Shown: piece after piece, positions 20,971 to 32,060 of the stretch
How positions within the stretch are numbered: position 1 is the stretch's first letter
Layout: every line of letters begins with the position of its first letter
DNA from: Cercophora sp. LCS_1
Taxonomy: Eukaryota; Ascomycota; Sordariomycetes; Sordariales; Lasiosphaeriaceae
Direction of reading: 5' to 3'
DNA length: 64,000 bases
NCBI GenBank assembly: GCA_036250225.1
Contig: JAPZLL010000024.1
Span: 186,001 to 250,000, forward strand
Translations under genes and position numbers: made by a program
Notes under the pieces: generated by a model
The model's input: the letters and a program-made list of their open reading frames with translations, nothing else
Told to the model about the DNA's origin: nothing
The model's database searches: none

Positions 20971-22248
20971 TTTGGGAGGTTGTAGGGCTGCGGTGGTGGT
21001 TGAAGATTTCAAGGCGATGTTTCAGGGTGAATTTGGGGCGTGTCCAGTTGTCCGAGGTTGGGGGTTGTGGGCACTGGTGGGTTTTGAGAGGAGGGAAGTG
21101 GCGATGGTCTGGATTTTAGGCGAGTTTTCAGGCATGAGGCCGTCCAATGATTGGGTGGGAAGATGATGGGCGGATTCGCTTGGGGTTTTGGTGGTACGGC
21201 GCAGGCGGTGGTGCTCTATATTAGTCCGGAGCTCGTATCCAGTGGTCACAAGGTTGGTGGTGTGTTGCTCCGTATTATTCCTTGGCCGTCGATATCGCTA
21301 GGTGTTTACTGTGTGCGGTCTTATCATTGCTGTATTAGAGCGATCCTTTCTCTCGCGACATAGTCATAGAATACATTTGGAAAAAAAAAAAAAAAGAAAA
21401 GAAATTGATGAAGAAGGGATCTCGAAGTGTTGGTGAGGGACCATTATTTCTGAAATGCAGAGGAGATATTCGATTTGAATGAGAAAGAAGGACTAATTGA
21501 AAGAAAGCAACAAAAACTGTCAGTTCGTGACGCTCAGTCGCCGTCTCATACGAACAGCGTCATTATTCCTCGCTGTCACATGCCTCAACGGAGTAGTTCA
21601 TACGGCTTTGGGGCAGCCGGGCGTGCGCTGGGAAATCGTGATGTCAATGTTGAGGAGGGCTAACATCAAAAGGACATCAAGTCAAAATTTTGTCAACAAG
21701 ATCTGGAATATCGAGACTGTTCACCAGTCTGCTTTGCGCTTGCGCCGGGAATCGAGAATGGGCCTGGGAGACAAAGCTGAAAGAGACTTGACAAATCAGA
21801 GTGATGAACCTGTGTCAGGCTGTGACGTGCATGGAGGACGTTCTTGGCGACGGACTTGTTGGCTCTCAATGGTTTACCACAAAGTTGGCCAATGCATTTG
21901 CGGCGGCAACACAGCCAATGGATTTGATTTCGAGGTGTGGTTGGCAGAGATCAAGTTTCGCAACAGCAGGTCGAAGTGCGAGATAAAGTGTTAGGAAGGA
22001 GCGGATGAGGGTAACCGGGAAACTCTCGCCAAACGTCTGCCCTGAATATTCTGTCGAGCACCAACCATTACGACATCGCCAGGTCGCTGACACACCTCTT
22101 GGCCATGTCGGCGATTCACCCGGATCAGCTGAGGCCCCCTCCGATCCTGAGTCAAACGTGAGATGCACCCCTCAGTCAAACGAACTTTTCCCAACACGAA
22201 AATTGCAATATCAGCGCCGAATTCTTTGTCTCGTTGTTTACAAGCGAA
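20971..22248. other. intergenic with A15 tract
   Basis: Contains an A15 run at 21381..21395 and relatively AT-rich sequence around it. Frames between 21475 and 21994 are open but lack composition, motifs or splice support for a gene. It should hold the promoter of the membrane-protein gene downstream. Confidence 0.4.
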
Positions 22249-23409
22249 ATGACCCGCCAAGATCAGGTGCTGGGAGAAGACTGGCTTCCCGGAATCCGTG
22301 CGACAACCAGGATTTTTCGTGTTGCGCTCCCACCAGACTTTGAGCCAGTCCCATCTGATGCTCAACTGGTTGAGCTCTTCATCTCGTTGTTGTACAAAAT
22401 TGAACATCGACGATACCTATATGATAATGTCGCCGGCCCCGTGCTCTCCACTTGTCTACCGGAAGTTTGCCGGGCTCTTGGGTGGCAGGGTAACGCCGAC
22501 CTCGTGGGAATTGGGGTGAGTGAAGCCAGAAGCCCTTCGAGATACCTACCCAGTTCAAAAGCTCACTGAGTGAAGGTGTTCCACTCACTCGTCATGGGGG
22601 CGTTGCTGACGACGATTTACCTCACCGTCATCGTCGTTCCACGGCGCCTCCGTCTTGGGAGTCCAAACAACCCGGGCAAGGAACGGGTGTTCGTGGACAA
22701 AGTAGTCGATGACTTTGCGGGAACGCTGGGTATGTTTTGGTCTACAGCCGAGATCTTTTCTTTCGCCCTCATTACTTCCGCTCTGGCTACCGCTTTCGGG
22801 TCAGTAACCCACGGAGCGGTACACTCCAGTCATGAGCTCGTTTCTTCGGCGTTGGTGTCGACCTTTTCGCTCTCGATCGTCGTGTTAGTGGGCGAAATGG
22901 ACACGGATCAGGCCCGACCATTGTACCACATGTTTATCTCACTGGTCCTCCACCTTCTCGCTCTTTTTGTGTGTGTCGCGTCACTCGCAAGCATTCAAAG
23001 TAGCGGAGGAAGTTTTTATGTTCAAGGCCCTGACTCACTTTTCCAATCCCTTTGTGGGGCTGAGAAACTGCGGCTGCATATCATCATTCTAGTTACCCTC
23101 TGGGTTCCCTGTTTGGCTCACGTGGCTCTCTGGTGCTGGATGATATGGCGCCACAGAGTTTGGACAAGCCAAGCGGCGAGAAACAGTCAAGGGCTTAAGA
23201 GATGGAGGGGTTACTGTCAAGCTTACGCTGTTTTTGTCTTCTTCTTAATGTGGATCGCTCTCGGCCTATTTGCCTGGCTTCGCTCGGCAGCGATTGATCT
23301 CGCCGGGCCGACAAATCGTGATAACGACTGGACATTTGGGCAAATAATCGCAGTCATGGCTTGGGTGCCCATCACCGTCGAGCTGTTCTACCAACAGTGC
23401 TATGAGTAA
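22249..23409 (+). CDS. hypothetical 7-TM membrane protein
   Basis: Exons 22249..22515 and 22576..23409 give 366 aa. The intron (60 nt) has GTGAGT; using the GAAG acceptor at 22575 keeps the frame (LVGIG-VFHSLVMGALL). The soluble N-terminus (about 90 aa) precedes roughly seven hydrophobic spans, including GALLTTIYLTVIVV, ALVSTFSLSIVVLVG, MFISLVLHLLALFVCVASLA, IIILVTLWVPCLAHVALW, YAVFVFFLMWIALGLFAWL and IIAVMAWVPITVELFY. No family recognised. The stop at 23407 directly follows a possible GTAATT donor (CTATGA-GTAATT), and an open Pro/Asn/Gln-rich frame runs downstream to about 23585, so a longer spliced tail is possible, but I could not find a join that keeps frame. Confidence 0.65.
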
Positions 23410-24045
23410 TTATCCTAGAAGTAGTTTGTACTCTCACTCACGTCTACATAGTCGGTGCGCAGAACATTGAGGCCGCCCGGCATCCGGCACCCGACAAGCC
23501 ACAACTAGCAAACGAGACCGAGCCAGTCCTCTCCAATCGAAGTCAGCAAGCCACTGGGGTAGAAGGAGGTCCATTTCCCGCTTGAGACCTCTCAACCGAT
23601 GAATCTGCTAAGCACTCGGAGTATTGACTGAGTTGCGGGTATTTCCTTTTCGTCGCGACCAGCTTTGACACAAAGGGTCGCCCGTCCCACAATTGTTTTA
23701 CTGCCCGCGAGAAAGACTTGCCAATTTTACTCCACGCCCAATGGTAGCATTGGTAGCATGGGAGGCACAATTCCTCGTATTCGTGCGGGGAATTATGGTA
23801 GCACTGGCATTCCACCGCCAGCGTATCATCAGCTTTCCCGAGAGACCTAAACCCCGTGGGCGAATGACAGCACACCACCCCGCGATCGGAACGGAAGATT
23901 CAGCTCGTGTGGCGACAACCGAGAACAGGTGATTGAGCTTCCTGCATATATCTTCAGCTCGGGTCAGCATTCCCACTGGTCACCCAAACTTCACCTTTCG
24001 TTCAAACCGCCAAAAAAAGAAGCAGGCAGACAACAGACACAGACG
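23410..24045. other. intergenic, possible 3' exon of the preceding gene
   Basis: Holds an open frame of about 38 codons ending near 23585 that looks coding but could not be spliced cleanly, then the promoter of the secreted-protein gene at 24046. Confidence 0.35.
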
Positions 24046-24751
24046 ATGAAGCGATCCACTGGGCTCTCGCTTCTCATCACCTTGGGTGCACTCATTGTAG
24101 GTGGACAGGCACGCGGTACTTGCACCCAGAACCACATCGCCAAGGTATGTCTCGGCCCATTCTCGCGATGCTCCGCTAATTCGCCGGGCAGTACGACGAA
24201 CTGCACTGGGAAGAACCCGTCGAGACTGGAAACCCGATTCCCAGCAACTACAAAGGCCTCGACTACGACATCTTCCAGGTCGATCAATATGATGGCTTCA
24301 TCAATCCGGCGTCGGGAAAGCAGTACGCCATGTCCTTTGAGGGACGCGGAAACATTTCTGTTCACGACAAGTGCGCCTCGCTTGCAATGCACTTCACTGC
24401 ATACTTCAAAACTGATAATGTTTCTACAGGAACCCTCGATCATCGTTCACCTTAAAGTCCCTCAGCTACGCCTGCAGCGGTGGCGTCCCGCAACCAGCAT
24501 GCGCCATCGCAATGTGGGGATTCAGGGGCAAGCAACTCGTCGCCCAGCGCGTGGTGACCTTTCCCGCCCTGGACCCAGGCCACTATCCTAACGAGTTCGT
24601 CATGAACGTAACCACATTTGACCGACGCTGGAGCAAGTTAACAAGCCTGGGCTTTGCCAACTCACGTGCCGATAATGGAGAGATGATATATGGCGGTCTG
24701 ATGATCGATGACTTGCGCTATGTTCTCGAGGGAGAATGCGACCGCTGTTAA
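24046..24751 (+). CDS. secreted protein, beta-sandwich-like, three exons
   Basis: Exons 24046..24144, 24192..24370 and 24430..24751 give 199 aa. Introns: 47 nt (GTATGT...GCAG) and 59 nt (GTGCGC...CTGAT...ACAG); joins HIAK-YDELHW and VHD-K-NPRSSF are in frame. A signal peptide covers about residues 1-23 (MKRSTGLSLLITLGALIVGG). The mature protein has a conserved-looking run of motifs, YKGLDYDIFQVDQYDGF, SFTLKSLSYACSG, CAIAMWGFRGKQLVAQ, MNVTTFDRRWSKL, LGFANS and YGGLMIDDLRYVLE, matching a loosely defined class of fungal secreted beta-sandwich proteins of unknown role. Six Cys could form disulphides. The ATG lies behind a CATATATC element at about 23945. Confidence 0.75.
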
Positions 24752-25122
24752 AGCCGTCATATGTCATAGAAAAGAGTGCCGACTTATCCGCCTCAATTCA
24801 AGATTTGTGACGTCCGTCAAGAACCCCGCCAAGACCAGGAACCGGGAATGGCGGCAAGGGACAAACGTGGGCTGCAGCGGGATCGGCGCAGGCGTGCCGA
24901 ACGGGACAGCCATCTTGGCATCGACATCATCAGTGTGCGTCGCATGGAACGGTGATGAAATCCGCAAGACCTTTCCCAAAACAGGGTTCTTCGATCCCTT
25001 CGATCCTTTCAGATTTAAATCCCCCAACCGAATCCCGCTGCACACCATTTCCCCTCCCACCAACCGTCCAGGTCTCTGCATCGCAGTCTCACCGAGCGAA
25101 TCGCTCACCGGCCCTCTCCAAA
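24752..25122. other. intergenic/promoter
   Basis: No coding signal. It holds the 3' end of the secreted-protein gene and the promoter and leader of the next membrane-protein gene. Confidence 0.5.
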
Positions 25123-26156
25123 ATGGACACCCTAAGCACACAATTCACCTCCCTCTCGTCGGCCCGCCGCTGGTCGATAGCCTACACCGTCCTGGTAGGC
25201 ATCAACCTCCTTCTCATCTTCCCCTTTGTCTTCCTCGTCCTCCGCATCCGCTCCCTGCGCGACCCGTCCCGGCGCTGGGCGAAATGGCTCAAACTCGCCT
25301 TCTGGCTCTTCTTCGTCACCCTCTCCCTCTCCCTCTCCGCCTTGGTCATCGCAACCTGCGCCCTCCACGACGTGTCCCTAACGCGCACCACCGTCCGCGC
25401 AACGTACCACCTCACCCACCTGACCGAACTCTTCCGCACCCTCTCCGCCGCGGCTGCCATGGTCTTCCTCTTCGAACTCGGCCCTGGCATCCGTCACGCG
25501 ACAAAGGGCTCCTTCCGGTCGCATGACAGACTCACCCGCCTGTTTGCGCTGTTTCTGTTCGTGGTTGTCGCTGCGCTCGCGATCGCGTATTACGGATTGT
25601 TGGTGGACTTGAACGAGAACTACTCGAATGGTTTTGGGCAGGCGGATCGGTACTCGTTTGACGGGACGGGTGCCATGCGGGAGGGAACAATTAGGAAGTT
25701 GGTGGCTGCGACGCAGATTATCCTGTTTGCGGCTGCTTTGATGATCATGGGGTTGGCGGTTTGGACTTGGTTGAGGAGGCGGAGGTCGATTGTGAGAAGT
25801 GTAAGTTTTTTTGTCGCTGGCATGCTGGAATGTTGAGCTAACGGTGGCAGGTCTCGACCATGTATCTGGTTGCTGCGTTTTTGAACTTGATCAGCCAGAC
25901 GTGGAACTTTGCGTATGCTGTCAAGTGGTTGTTGCTGGGTGCTTCGACGCAGGAGGAGTGGGTGTTTGTGGTGCATACCATCTTGGGCTGGTGGATGAGA
26001 GGGTTCTTGCTCATTATCGGGTATGTGATTGCGAAGAGGAGCCCGGAAAGGGGTGGTGTTTGGTCGGTGCCGGTTACGCACAAGGGGGCTGCGGTGCCGG
26101 TGACTGGGCCTGGGAGGTATGATGGGACATACAGGACGAGCCAGTCGACCTACTAG
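25123..26156 (+). CDS. hypothetical 7-TM membrane protein
   Basis: Exons 25123..25800 and 25851..26156 (intron 50 nt, GTAAGT...GCTAAC...GCAG, phase 0) give 327 aa. The ATG has A at -3. About seven hydrophobic spans: IAYTVLVGINLLLIFPFVFL, LAFWLFFVTLSLSLSALVI, TLSAAAAMVFLFELG, LFALFLFVVVAALAIAYYG, TQIILFAAALMIMGLAVW, STMYLVAAFLNLISQ and HTILGWWMRGFLLIIGYVI. Basic loops (RIRSLRDPSRRWAKW, RRRRSIVR) face the cytosol by the positive-inside rule, and the tail is short and hydrophilic. Similar sequences are common in Pezizomycotina as uncharacterised integral membrane proteins. No ligand or enzyme motif is visible. Confidence 0.75.
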
Positions 26157-26305
26157 ACTTTGAGCGTGTTTTGATCACGTTGCTATTTGTAATGGATGTA
26201 CGAGTAATGCTCAATACGGTGAATGATTGGGGTCAGATCGCTTGTTAGAGAAGTATCTTCGTTGACATACCAGTTGACTCTTGTCTCATGGATGACACCC
26301 CTGTA

Positions 26306-26806
26306 TCACCACCCCGGAAGCCCCAGATACCCAAGGCACCCCTTCTGCAAATTACACCAAGGACAATAGTCACAATTCTCCCCAGCCACACCGCTGTTCA
26401 TACACGACTCGTAGTGAAACCCCAGACTATTCTCCGTGCACACCAGAGTTCCTGACTTGGAGTTTGGCGCGCTGCCATTCCGGAAAGCTAACTGGGCGAG
26501 ATACCCATCTGGCCCCTCGAAGCGCACCGAGGTGCCATTCTCCGAGACTTCCATAGAATAGCCCCGTTCGCAGCCATTATTGTGGTCGAATCGCCATGCC
26601 CCACCATGACCGAATGTCCTCCGGATGACGCCGAGGCAGACTTGCTGGCAGCAAAGCTCGTCGGTGTGGGCATACGCTTCAAAATACATGTGCTCACCGT
26701 CGGGGCGGCAGCTTTGACGGTAGGTGTGCGCGAACACGCAATGTGCGCTAGCAAAAGGGAAGCTGGCCAACAAGAAGACGTGGGGGATCGTCACAGAGAT
26801 CTTCAT
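26306..26806 (-). CDS. small secreted cysteine-rich protein
   Basis: 166 aa, a single exon from the ATG at 26806 (MKISVTIPHVFLLASFPFA). A signal peptide ends near residue 21 (ASA-H). The mature part carries many Cys, densest at both ends: HCVFAHTYRQSC, ELCCQQVCLG, GCERGY, and then LVCTENS, ESCMN, ENCDYCPWCNLQKGCLG. Two N-glycosylation sequons (NGT, NGS) are present. No family recognised. Size, secretion signal and Cys content fit an effector-like or antimicrobial-like protein, but the sequence alone cannot tell. The upstream frame is open to a TTG at 26995 but has no earlier ATG. Confidence 0.7.
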   Translation of the reverse strand: MKISVTIPHVFLLASFPFASAHCVFAHTYRQSCRPDGEHMYFEAYAHTDELCCQQVCLGVIRRTFGHGGAWRFDHNNGCERGYSMEVSENGTSVRFEGPDGYLAQLAFRNGSAPNSKSGTLVCTENSLGFHYESCMNSGVAGENCDYCPWCNLQKGCLGYLGLPGW

Positions 26807-27150
26807 CGGAACGATGGTTTGCTGCAATCTTCTGAATTGAGAGACTGAGGTGGACGCGGTGGAAAGGTTTGATGATCTGAGGATGTATCCCCGCTCTGGA
26901 TATGAGAGTCTATAACGAGAAATCTGACAAACCAAGCGAAATTTTAGCGAGAAAGAGCTCGTTTGCTGGAATACTGTAAGAGGTGCTTGGTCCAATATCC
27001 AGAGTTGGCCTCAGTGGCCCGTTCGGTTTCTCCCGAATCGCATTCGGGTCAACCTCCAACCGGATGCTGCGACACACCATGGCCCAACAAAGCGGATCTC
27101 TTGGACAGAGGCCCGCTTTGCGCCCTCCGAGCAGCGGCACTGGTGTCACT
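26807..27150. other. intergenic, promoter of the Cys-rich gene
   Basis: 344 bp without coding signal between two minus-strand genes. Confidence 0.45.
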
Positions 27151-30100
27151 TCACCCCGACTTGAGCCTTTTCGCAATGTCAACCTCACTCGCGAGAACCC
27201 TCTTCCGCGAAATGATGGAGGGAAGATAAGGATTTGCCTCGTCGTGAACGCTATACGACTTTTGTGCTCCCTTGTTCCATACCATGCGAACCCATTCATC
27301 AGTGGATCTGAAGTTGAGAAGTGAAACAAAGGTTTGCTCTCTCCTCGCTGACTGGGGAAGATGTGCGAGGACGACTTCATTGGTTTCCCCAGAGCATGTC
27401 CGATCCCACAGGATGACAGCGCTCGTGACTTGGTCGCGATGGAGACTCAAGCCAGCCGTCGAAGCCCCCTGATTTTCCACCAGAACGGAGACGGACTGGG
27501 TGTTGGACGGGGAGGTTGAAAGCAGGTCCAACAGCACGGCTTTGAGGAACTTGGAGATGTCCACGGTAAATGGTTGGGAGGCGCCATCGTTCTTCCAGGA
27601 GCTGTAAGAGAGTACGCCTGTCTCTGGAAACCCTTTTGGGACCCCGGATGCCGAAGTAATACAAAACCGCTGTTCAGGTCCTGGATCACAGTCAGCAGGG
27701 ACTTCAAGCGTAGCGATCGATTGGGCTCCGGTTACCATGATGACAAAAGAACCACCCAGAGATATAGATCCACTCTGAGAACGCGATGAATGGCAGGGTT
27801 GGATGGAAAGCAAAGCCGAGCGAGGTGTCGTGTTGTCTGATCTGCGGAACCGATAACCAACTTGCAATGACAGATCCTTTGCGAAGGAACACGGGCTCTG
27901 CAGTGGTGATAGCCCCAGATACTTGTTCTGCGCTCCAGACTTCTATCTCTCGCATCTGAATCTGGCCTGCGTCTTGCTTGCCAGTTACGAAGGCGATAGA
28001 GTTCCCGTTCGGTGAAAAGGCCGGCGAGTAGGCGACATCGCTGCTATCCATTCCCCGTGGTTTTTTGTTTGGGCTGTCCAACCTTTGCGTCTTTGGAGCT
28101 GGATGAATCGTCACAAGAGTCCTAAGGACAATAAGCCGAGTCAAGTCCGCGTTCATCGCAATCGGGAAAGGGAAGCGCTCCGGGTTGTCCGAGGCCATGC
28201 TTTGGGAGAGAAGCTGACAGACGTCGTCTCCAGGGAGTTCAAACTCGTAGCTGAGAATCGTAGCCTCGGTTTGAGTTGATCGCTGGTCATATCTCACCTT
28301 CCAACCCGAGCTGGCTGCCTTAATGAAGTCGCGCTTCTGCGTCTCGCTGAGATGGAGGGAAGCTTTGGTAGGATCAGTGGACAGGACTCTTCTCACGACG
28401 TCCGTGTATGTCCTTCATGACGTTCAAATGTTAGCACCAAATCAAATCCAGTCAGCAGGCTTGCCAAGGAGTGGGACCTACGAGGAAGGAGTAACCACAA
28501 CCATGCCGAGAACCTTGCCTGAGTCTGACACCTGGGACTCTATGAAAATCGATCGCGAGGCAGCACTATCTTTGCCATGGGATGAGACGTGATCATCGGC
28601 TAAGGGAGCGAGAGAGGAGATCGTAAAATCACTCGTCTGAAAGAGAAAGTCGGATTGGACAAAGGCTGTAATGCTTGACGTCCAGATGGCGCTTGGTTGT
28701 TGGGTCAAGAGGTGCCCCCACTCGTCTTTCAGGCGGCTGATGTCAGAGCTGAGCTGCTGGAATGATCGGAGGAATCCTGCGTGCGACTCCAATGCCCGAT
28801 ATAAAGACTGGCCGTCCGCGGTTGCTAGTTGTTTGGCTAGACAGTCCAGAACAGGCGCTTTGCCAAGTGTCCACGAAGATTCAACCCAGAATGTGACCGA
28901 CATCCTCGCGCGCATAAACTTTGAGACGAGGGAAACGAGTTTCGAGATGGCTTCCTCCAGAGGTTGAACAGTTTTCTCCAACAGCCTGAGCCCTTCGGAA
29001 GCGTGGTATACCCAATTTAGGGAATACCTGAGGAACGGGAAGATCGCCTGGAGAGCTGACAGTGATCCGGGGCTTCTCGTCGGCCAGTTGAGTGGAGATC
29101 GGGAAGTGTCGTACACGAGGTAGCTTAGACAAAGAGACGCGACATCCAAATGCCTGTGGCAAGCATCGACCAAGAATTTTTGGTGGCAGCCTGCATCTCG
29201 CGCTGTCAAGAAGTCGTGGAGGGATGAGTGAATGAAACTGATGATGCCTCGGTCAGAAACCTCCACCAATGACCCGCAAATGACAGGGAGACTCTCCTTA
29301 AAGTCAGGGATCAGGTCGTCTGTATCCGTGACTTTGCCCGGTTTTATCGCCAAGGCGAACTGCAGCTCTGATGTGGAGAGTGGTCGCGCCGCTATAGCAA
29401 TCAAGTAGAATATTTTCTGGACCTTGGCGTGTTGAATCGAGTAAGAGTTGCTGATGGTATCGAGGATTGCGCTATAGAGACCTTCCATTCCTTCAACAAG
29501 ACTGGAAACGAAGATGGCTTCGTGACGCTCCTTGGGGGAAAGGGCCCTGCAACTCAGGTAGCGGGTCATCAAGTAGGCCCAGAGAAACATCCCGGCAGAC
29601 TTATTGGCGAGCACTGAAACGACCTCTTTCAGGGGCGGGTCGGCTCTGATCCATGACTTGGCTTGAAGGCATTGAATCTCGGGGGTGAGATAGAGAACAA
29701 TGTCGTCATAGTTATGAAAATGATTGATGTCGAAATAGCTGAGGTCTCGGAGGTCTTTGGGAAGCTCAATGTTCGGTCGGCCCAATAGCAAGGACTTCGT
29801 GCATGTTTCCGTGCAAAGACTGCCCATCGATTCCAGGAAAGAATAGCTGTTGTTGCATTCGTCGATGCCGTCGAACAGTAGTACGATACCGGAGAACCGG
29901 GGCAACAGCAGCAGCAAACACTGCATGACTTCTTCCTCGGATGCAGTTCGTTGGCCCATGGAGCTCTCCTCGTAAAGAACTGAAAGGGCGTCGATGACAT
30001 CTCTCTGCTGACGGCATCCGTGAATCAGTTGCGAAAGGATTGCTCTCCAGGCATTTGAAGCCAGGCACAGTTCCGGTTGCTCCGATACGAAATGGTAGAA

Positions 30101-30958
30101 TAAGACGCATTCAGATTCGTGGGAGAGACCATCTGTGATGGGCTGGAGTCCAAGGTCATCGATGATCAACGAGGATAGAGTGGTCTTTCCAAACCCTGGC
30201 TTTGCTGCAATATGTGTCAGCGCTCCTGGCGCGGGGTACCTAATGTCATTGGGTGGGAGAGCGGACCTGATGTGAGGAGGATGGGGTTGAACCTTTTCGG
30301 CCCCGGTGCCGCCATGACGGAAGATTCCGGCCGCGCCTCAGTTGTCAAGAACTTGTACGATTTCCATGCCCGGTATTGTTGAGACGACAAATACCATTCG
30401 CATGTGCTGGGTGTGCGCTTGGCCCGGGATCTCTCAAGGGTGGTCATATATTCTGGACCGTTTATCCACTTCTTGATCTGCGATACGCGGGATTCTGATG
30501 CCGAAGAGCATAGCAGTCAGTATTTGTCCGATGCAAAATTTGAAGCAGACGAGGATTTGCTTACTCAAGAACCTTGCTTCACCCTCGCGCTCACCCCTAC
30601 TCGCTTCTGTCCGTCGTGACAGTGTCTCCAGGTTACCGTTGAGCTTCTCGAAGGCAGCGGAAAGTTGGTCTTCGGTACGCTTGTTGCTAGATCTCAAGTC
30701 TTCCATCTGGGCTTGGATCTGGTGCATTGCCTCCTTGCTCATCTCAGCATCGTTTTCTCTCCTCTCGAATTGCATTTCCATGAACTTGGACTCCTCGAGT
30801 TGGAGCTCGCGGTTGAAAAGAGACTGATGAGACCTCATCCTCTCGGTGGACAAGGCAGAGAAGCAAGCCACCACTCTCCCAGAGCACGTGACAGAATGCA
30901 TCAAAGGAGACACCACTTGATCTCCAGGGAACAGCGATTTGCCAAAGCGGAGAGTCAT
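27151..30958 (-). CDS. STAND/NACHT-type NTPase with N-terminal coiled coil (fungal NLR-like)
   Basis: Five exons: 30958..30565, 30494..30267, 30204..28482, 28412..27736 and 27680..27151. They sum to 1183 aa with every junction in phase (introns 70, 62, 69 and 55 nt). The N-terminal 130 residues form a charged helical region (NRELQLEESKFMEMQFERRE and MHQIQAQMEDLRSSNKR). RTPSTCEWYLSSQQYRAW is the usual lead-in to this NTPase class. Walker A is AKPGFGKTTLSS near residue 208, with intron 2 inside its first codon (GTCCGC donor, unusual). Walker B is IVLLFDGIDECNN near 314. After the NTPase come a winged-helix-like region (LSTSELQFALAI, FIHSSLHDFLTA) and a C-terminal third with beta-propeller-like strands (YSPAFSPNGNSIAFV, LLNFRSTDEWVRMVWN). 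No HET, patatin or other effector domain is attached. The 5' end is uncertain: the ATG at 30958 is the first that fits, but earlier exons could exist. Confidence 0.8.
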
Positions 30959-31294
30959 GGCAGTACAGCAACCGTATTTCTCTTGTCGACGGTCAGCTAG
31001 CAGTTCCAGTATTTCGGTGTCGGGTAATGTCGCTGACCGATCATATGGCTGGGCACTCGTGGAGGAAGTCGGGCCTGGACATGTGCAACAGACCAGAATC
31101 AAGGATCTCTGGGTGGGAGGGCAGGCGTGACATAACTGTCAATAACGGGCACCTGGTCGATCCCATTGTCGGCAAAGGGCAAGAGTGCCGTCAGGCTGAG
31201 CACCTGGGTGACACGGATATTCGGTCCAAGCATAAAATCACAAATAAACCTGCCCTATCCCTACATAAATCCAACATACACATAGCTCAACGAG
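30959..31294. other. intergenic between STAND and RNase H-like genes
   Basis: 336 bp. The STAND reading frame stays open to 31102, so a missing first exon could lie here. Confidence 0.4.
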
Positions 31295-32060
31295 CTATGT
31301 ATTATCCGACTTCGATCGTAACCAATCCCCAGCAGCCCAATGCGAGATGAACTCAAGGTTAAAAGTTGCCTCAGACTTCCGGGAAAGGCTGAACTCGGGG
31401 TCCTTCCAGGCCCGGTACGACACAATGTCCATAACACTATGCATCGACGTCTTGTTGCGAGGGAGCCAACTCATCCCAACCCACATCCCCAAATCCTTCA
31501 ACTGGTCGCAGAGATCGGCGAGTCGCAAAATGATGGGTGCCATGTACGCGCGGAAAAGAGACCGCTGGCGCACGTTGGTAGCTGGCGTCATCTGGCCGAC
31601 GCGATCCCTCACCGATCCCAACACGTCTGTGCTGTCCGTAAACACCTTGACGACGCCACGTTTGGCCCCCTTCTCTTCCACCATCTCAACAGCCAAGGCC
31701 AGTGCTTCGGCTGTTGCCATGGCCTCGGCTTGGCCGAAGCTATAGCATCTGCAAGCAACTGGTAGTTAGCACGATTCATACAGCAACCTAGAGATATACG
31801 CTGAAACATCATTGTATCCCAATGGAACTGCAAGTGATCCATGTACTGGCATGAGAGATATGAGATTAGATGGACCATCCTGGTTGACTTACACCTCCAT
31901 GAAATATCCGCGCACAAAAAAAGGCGCCCTCGCTGGGGTCGGCGCAGACGAAACCAGCGGCGGCGAGGTTGGGTCGGGCGAAGCGACCCGGAGGCGCTTC
32001 GTTGTCGAGGGGGAGGGGCACTCCCCGGTTAGGCTTCCAGCCTACTTCTTGGATGACATT
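31295..32060 (-). CDS. RNase H-like fold protein, 5' end unresolved
   Basis: Three exons are well supported: 32060..31895, 31827..31800 (only 28 nt) and 31748..31295, 216 codons in frame including the stop. Introns are 67 nt (GTGTAA...GCAG) and 51 nt (GTATAT...GCTAAC...GCAG). An upstream acceptor (CTAAAC...CTACAG) at 32061 shows at least one more 5' exon that I could not place. The protein has strand-like NLAAAGFVCAD and GAFFCARIFHGVPLGY, then the helix QAEAMATAEALALAVEM with the expected Glu, then VVKVFTDSTDVL with the expected Asp, matching the RNase H D-E-D order; the first Asp is unclear. This is the layout of fungal RNase H-like ORFs often seen near STAND and HET genes. Activity is unproven. 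Confidence 0.6.
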
